A DNA stretch of 64,000 bases from Lachnospiraceae bacterium. GTDB taxonomy: Bacteria; Bacillota; Clostridia; Lachnospirales; Lachnospiraceae. Below, one piece after another: positions 60,803 through 64,000 of the stretch. The stretch covers positions 124,001 through 188,000 of the forward strand of contig CAJTEM010000002.1 of assembly GCA_910575255.1 (NCBI GenBank), in the 5' to 3' direction. Position 1 is the first letter of the stretch, and the number at the start of each line of letters is the position of its first letter. The translations under genes were made by a program, and so were the position numbers. Below the pieces are notes generated by a model, which saw only the letters and a list, made by a program, of their open reading frames with translations, had not been told where the DNA came from and did no database searches.

Positions 60803-61915
60803 CTACTCTGCCTTCCAGATCAGAGACTCGATGTCCACATCATTTTCAATCATCCCGTTTTCCTTCATAAAGACAACCGTTTTCTTCATAGCCTCAATAT
60901 CCGAATCATGGATTTCCATATTAAAATCATACATCGGATACATTTCCTTCACTGCATCCACGGTCAGTCCTGTCTCCTTTGCCGTGGCCTCCATAGCCGC
61001 CTCCTCATCTGCCTGAATACTGTCCAAAACCTGCTTCTGAGCCTCCAAAAATGCCTTTACCTCATCCGGATGGCTGTCAATATAAGCGCCGCTGGTGGCC
61101 ACCACAATGGTTGCCTCCGTCAGGCCGGTTCCGTCTGTGATCACCGGAAAGCCGTCCTTTTCCATATTGTACGCGGTGGGGCCTGCCAGCAGAGCCGCGT
61201 CCACGCTTCCCCCAGCCAGGGCTGCCTGAGAATCCGGAATCCCCATAGATACAAACTCAATATCCTCCTCTGTCATTCCTGCACCTGCCAGATATGCCAC
61301 CAAAAGCTCGTGGAGAATCGTTCCCTTTGGCCCTGCCACCTTCTTTCCCCTCAAATCCTCCGGCGACTGAATGGAATCGTCCTTTCCAAAAAGCTTAAAA
61401 GCCCTGGGAGAACGGCTGTAAGTGCTGATAATCTTAATATCCGCCTCATTGGAAGCCGCCAGTATGACCGAAGTAGCTCCCACTGCATAGAGAAACTGAA
61501 TATCACCGGATGCCAGGGCCTGCGTCTGCTCCGGCCCGGTGGTCAGATCCGAATACGAAATACCGTATCCCAGCTCTCCAAACCGCTTTGCAAATATTTC
61601 CTGATCCTTCTCCACAATGGACGGCACATTTAAAGGAGATTTTACATAGGTTACGGAAATTGTCCCGTTTCCCTCTGCCAGGATTGACGCTGTCATATCC
61701 TTTTGTGCAGAGGCGCCTCCTGCTTCTGCCGCATCCGTCCCTTTGCCATCCGGAGTCTCTGCATCGGTATCTTCCCCTCCCGAGGCTTCCCCGGCTGTGG
61801 TCTTATCCTCTGCTGCGGCTTTTGTGCCTGTGTCGCTGTTTTGTCCCCCGCATCCTGCCAGGGAAACGCAGGCCATTGCCGCTGCCAGCATCCATGCAAT
61901 CACTCTTTTTTTCAT
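60803..61915 (-). CDS. ABC transporter substrate-binding lipoprotein, NitT/TauT type
   Basis: 370 residues. Lipoprotein signal peptide with LAGC (Cys22), then a long acidic linker. The binding fold contains VTYVKSPLNVPSIVEKDQEI, GDIQFLYAVGATSVILAASN, LRGKKVAGPKGTILHELLVA and FVSMGIPDSQAALAGGSVDA, the SsuA/TauA-type pattern. Ligand could be a sulfonate, nitrate-like anion or pyrimidine precursor. It is the last gene after the ATPase gene (4-base gap). Confidence 0.85.
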   Translation of the reverse strand: MKKRVIAWMLAAAMACVSLAGCGGQNSDTGTKAAAEDKTTAGEASGGEDTDAETPDGKGTDAAEAGGASAQKDMTASILAEGNGTISVTYVKSPLNVPSIVEKDQEIFAKRFGELGYGISYSDLTTGPEQTQALASGDIQFLYAVGATSVILAASNEADIKIISTYSRSPRAFKLFGKDDSIQSPEDLRGKKVAGPKGTILHELLVAYLAGAGMTEEDIEFVSMGIPDSQAALAGGSVDAALLAGPTAYNMEKDGFPVITDGTGLTEATIVVATSGAYIDSHPDEVKAFLEAQKQVLDSIQADEEAAMEATAKETGLTVDAVKEMYPMYDFNMEIHDSDIEAMKKTVVFMKENGMIENDVDIESLIWKAE

Positions 61916-61918
61916 AAA

Positions 61919-62746
61919 TTAATTCCTCCCTTTTTGTTCTTCAATCTGCCAAATAAGCTTTCTCTTTAATTCCGCCATCTCTTCAGACAGCAAATCCCTG
62001 GGAAAAGGCGCCTCTCTCAGATCATAACTTTTTTTGCAGATCCCGTCTTCTAAAACTACAATCTGAGTACCCACGGTCAGAGCCTCCTCAATGCTGTGGG
62101 TAACAAACAAAATTCCTTTTTTCTCCGTCTGATAGATTCTCAATAGCTCCTGCTGCATCTGGGCTCTGGTAAAGTAATCCAGGGCGGCAAAGGGCTCATC
62201 CATCAAAAGAAAATCCGGCTCATAGGCCAACGCTCTGGCCAGAGCCACCCGCTGCTGCATTCCTCCGGAAAGCTGAAAGGGTCGGGCCTTCTCAAAGCCT
62301 GTAAGTCCGGTCAGCCGGAGTAAATAGGACAGTTTTTCCTTATTCCGTTCCTTCTTTTTCACTCCGAACAGAATATTCCGCTCCACGCTAAGCCAGGGCA
62401 TCAGCCGCGGCTCCTGAAAGATAACGCCGATTTTTTCCTTCCTGACAGTTTCCTTCCCACGGGCTTCATGGGAAGGAAGCGCCTCCTGCGAACCGGTACT
62501 TCTTGCTGAACCGGCGGTCTCAAGATCATTGGTCTTTCCTGCATCCGCCGGCTCAAAACCGCTGACCTTCCCTGCGTCCGCCGGCTCCAGACCGGCAATC
62601 AGCCGCAAAAGCGTGGTCTTTCCACACCCGCTTCTTCCCAGCACAACCGTAATCCCCTGATCTGCCAGCTCCAGGTCAAGTCCCTTCAGCACATAAAGAC
62701 GGTGTCCGGATACCAGATAGCTTTTTTTCAGGCCGCTGATTATCAT
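61919..62746 (-). CDS. ABC transporter ATP-binding protein, SsuB/TauB-like, with inserted linker
   Basis: 275 residues. Walker A GRSGCGKTT (38-46), Q-loop IFQEPRLMPWL (about 109), signature LSGGMQQR and Walker B FLLMDEPFA. Between Walker A and the Q-loop, residues about 54-103 hold a non-standard insertion starting with a duplicated EPADAGK (GLEPADAGKVSGFEPADAGK) and rich in Ser, Gly and Ala. Relatives have only about 15 residues here. It overlaps the permease gene by 4 bases. Confidence 0.9.
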   Translation of the reverse strand: MIISGLKKSYLVSGHRLYVLKGLDLELADQGITVVLGRSGCGKTTLLRLIAGLEPADAGKVSGFEPADAGKTNDLETAGSARSTGSQEALPSHEARGKETVRKEKIGVIFQEPRLMPWLSVERNILFGVKKKERNKEKLSYLLRLTGLTGFEKARPFQLSGGMQQRVALARALAYEPDFLLMDEPFAALDYFTRAQMQQELLRIYQTEKKGILFVTHSIEEALTVGTQIVVLEDGICKKSYDLREAPFPRDLLSEEMAELKRKLIWQIEEQKGRN

Positions 62747-63528
62747 TTGTTATCACCTGCCCCTCTTTCCCAGGCCACCTTGCCGATCAGCAAAGAGAAT
62801 ATTTTATCACACAAAATTCCCACGGCTCCGATGGTCAGGATCCCGGCAATCACCTTATCCGACCGGGACATCTGCTGGGCATCCAGTATCAGATATCCAA
62901 GCCCGCTGGCTGCCGCAATCATCTCGGCTCCGATAATCGCCCGCCAGCTGTACCCCAGCCCGATGCGCATTCCCACCAGGATATCGGGAACTGCCGACGG
63001 AAGGACGATTCTTAAAAATTTCTGCCATCCGGTCAGCCGGAAAACATCTCCCACTTCCAGAAGCATCTTGCTGGCGGAGAGAAATCCCTTTCGTATATTG
63101 AGATACATGGGAAAAAATGACGCCAGCACAATAATAATAATCTTGGATGTCTCCCCGATTCCAAACCACAGAATCAAAAGGGCAATCAGGCTGATGGGCG
63201 GAACATTTCTCATAAATTCCAGAAAGCCGCCGTAATACTCCTCGGCCCTGGAAACCTGGCTGGCCAGAATCCCCCCCGCCATAGCAAGCACAAACGAAAT
63301 GGAAAATCCTGCCAAAACCCGCCTGCTGCTGACCGTTATATGACGGAGCAGGACGCCGCTCTCAACCATTCCTGCCAGAGCCCTGGCCACCTTCCCGGGC
63401 GGAGGCAGCACATACGCGCTCCAGATTCCGGAACCGGCTGCCATCTGCCAGGCGGCCAAAAGGATAAGAATTCCCAAAGCTGTCTTTAAGGCTCTGCGGA
63501 TACCACCGTTTTTCTCCTTTTCCTCCAT
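62743..63528 (-). CDS. ABC transporter permease, SsuC/TauC-like
   Basis: 261 residues with about six helices. The BPD inner-membrane motif is seen as EFMRNVPPISLIALLILWFG (near residue 103) and GWQKFLRIVLPSAVPDILVG near 170. It forms the channel for the NitT/TauT transporter. It begins 6 bases after the hydF stop, so it is co-transcribed with hydF. ATG 63528 has GGAGGACTGACC within the end of hydF. Confidence 0.9.
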   Translation of the reverse strand: MEEKEKNGGIRRALKTALGILILLAAWQMAAGSGIWSAYVLPPPGKVARALAGMVESGVLLRHITVSSRRVLAGFSISFVLAMAGGILASQVSRAEEYYGGFLEFMRNVPPISLIALLILWFGIGETSKIIIIVLASFFPMYLNIRKGFLSASKMLLEVGDVFRLTGWQKFLRIVLPSAVPDILVGMRIGLGYSWRAIIGAEMIAAASGLGYLILDAQQMSRSDKVIAGILTIGAVGILCDKIFSLLIGKVAWERGAGDNK

Positions 63529-63534
63529 AATGGG

Positions 63535-64000
63535 TCAGTCCTCCAAAAGGGCTGCAATATCCGGAAAAGGCATCAGGCTGCGCTTCAAAATCCCGTGAAT
63601 ATGAGCGATCACGATCCCGTAATTAGTCATATCCGCCTTCTGATCTTCGGCACAGGCCAGGCGGTACTTCATCTCCCGCTCATTGAGCATACAGGCGCCG
63701 CAGTGAATCACCATCCTGTAAGGCCGTAAATCTTCCTGAAATCCGGTTCCCGAGGTATAGACAAACTCCGGCTCTTTGCCTGTGTAACTTCGGATCCAGC
63801 CCGGCAGCTTTACCGTGCCTATGTCATTGCACTGTCTGTGGTGAGTACAGCCCTCTGATATCAGAATCCGATCCCCATCCTGAATCCGTTCCAAAGCCCT
63901 GACTCCTGCCACCGCCTGCTTTAAATTCCCCTTGTAGCGGGCAAAAAGAATGGAGAAGGAGGTCAGTAAAATATCCTCCGGCACAATCTGTGACACCATG
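63535..64000 (-). CDS. hydF: [FeFe]-hydrogenase maturation GTPase HydF, C-terminal part (runs off the window)
   Basis: At least 155 residues of the C-terminal domain. Conserved ISEGCTHHRQCNDIGTVKLP (near 48-67), then YTSGTGF, VIHCGACMLNEREMKYRL (near 98-115) and TNYGIVIAHIHGI. The Cys and His residues in these motifs are those that bind the [4Fe-4S] cluster in HydF. The protein is the scaffold for the H-cluster 2Fe subcluster. The GTPase domain and start lie beyond 64000. It is the first visible gene of an operon with the ABC transporter genes. Confidence 0.92.
   Translation of the reverse strand, partial: MVSQIVPEDILLTSFSILFARYKGNLKQAVAGVRALERIQDGDRILISEGCTHHRQCNDIGTVKLPGWIRSYTGKEPEFVYTSGTGFQEDLRPYRMVIHCGACMLNEREMKYRLACAEDQKADMTNYGIVIAHIHGILKRSLMPFPDIAALLED

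Overview
The window looks like a chromosome of a gut Lachnospiraceae (Clostridium clostridioforme / Enterocloster / Hungatella-like Firmicute). The evidence is strong AGGAGG ribosome-binding sites, medium GC, consensus TTGACA-17-TATAAT promoters, a PerR/rubrerythrin oxygen defence, an [FeFe]-hydrogenase maturase (HydF), a formylglycine-type sulfatase, ROK regulators, GH3 enzymes and a GPH sugar symporter. No rRNA, tRNA or CRISPR was seen. Most genes lie on the minus strand.

Layout. 0-6 kb: decayed gene remnants, a YkgJ-type Fe/Zn-cluster protein, nagB and nagE (N-acetylglucosamine uptake and deamination), and a metallo-beta-lactamase-fold hydrolase. 6-18 kb: a long minus-strand cluster of mostly uncharacterised genes headed by an HTH regulator. 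It has two internally expanded families. One (7412, 8270, 14034) resembles the MotA cytoplasmic loop plus a FliG-C-like helical unit, with no flagellar genes nearby. The other (9415, 10494, 12463, and a remnant at 18.4 kb) has an N-terminal helical domain and a P-x-PF-x-x-GD barrel-like motif. They sit with a PPP phosphatase, a PD-(D/E)XK-like protein, a DUF2786 protein and a TM2 protein. An 18-bp operator-like motif is found at both the regulator gene and the TM2 promoter. This is the best candidate for an undescribed system.

18-28 kb: an ADP-ribosylglycohydrolase fused to a truncated macro domain, a galactose-binding-like protein, then a graveyard of gene fragments (AraC, diaminopropionate ammonia-lyase, serine recombinase, MATE, DUF362). 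These flank a degenerate mobilizable element with a MobV relaxase, Cys-rich VLP protein, XRE regulator and GNAT cargo. 27-33 kb: two small hydrophobic-peptide genes that resemble type I toxins. Between them is a BtuCDF/FepBCD-type ABC operon ending in an FmdE-like protein, preceded by a promoter and a translationally coupled 26-aa leader ORF.

33-45 kb: DHFR-fold reductase, AI-2E exporter family, TSUP permease, then a sugar-catabolic block (GH3 enzyme with broken C-terminus, ROK regulator, phosphofructokinase, triosephosphate isomerase, LarA-type racemase, class II aldolase). 45-50 kb: PerR, rubredoxin-glutamate-synthase-like protein and rubrerythrin under PerR-box-like sites; an AraC-clpP pair. 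51-60 kb: a second glycan block (sulfatase, Pgi, ROK, GH3, GPH symporter) and CutC. 60.8-64 kb: a NitT/TauT-type ABC transporter co-directional with hydF, which runs off the window.

A family of large palindromic, MITE-like repeats with GTTACTGTTCACA ends is scattered through the window (32.8, 45.0 and 50.3-51.0 kb, plus short palindromes at 7.36 and 36.74 kb).
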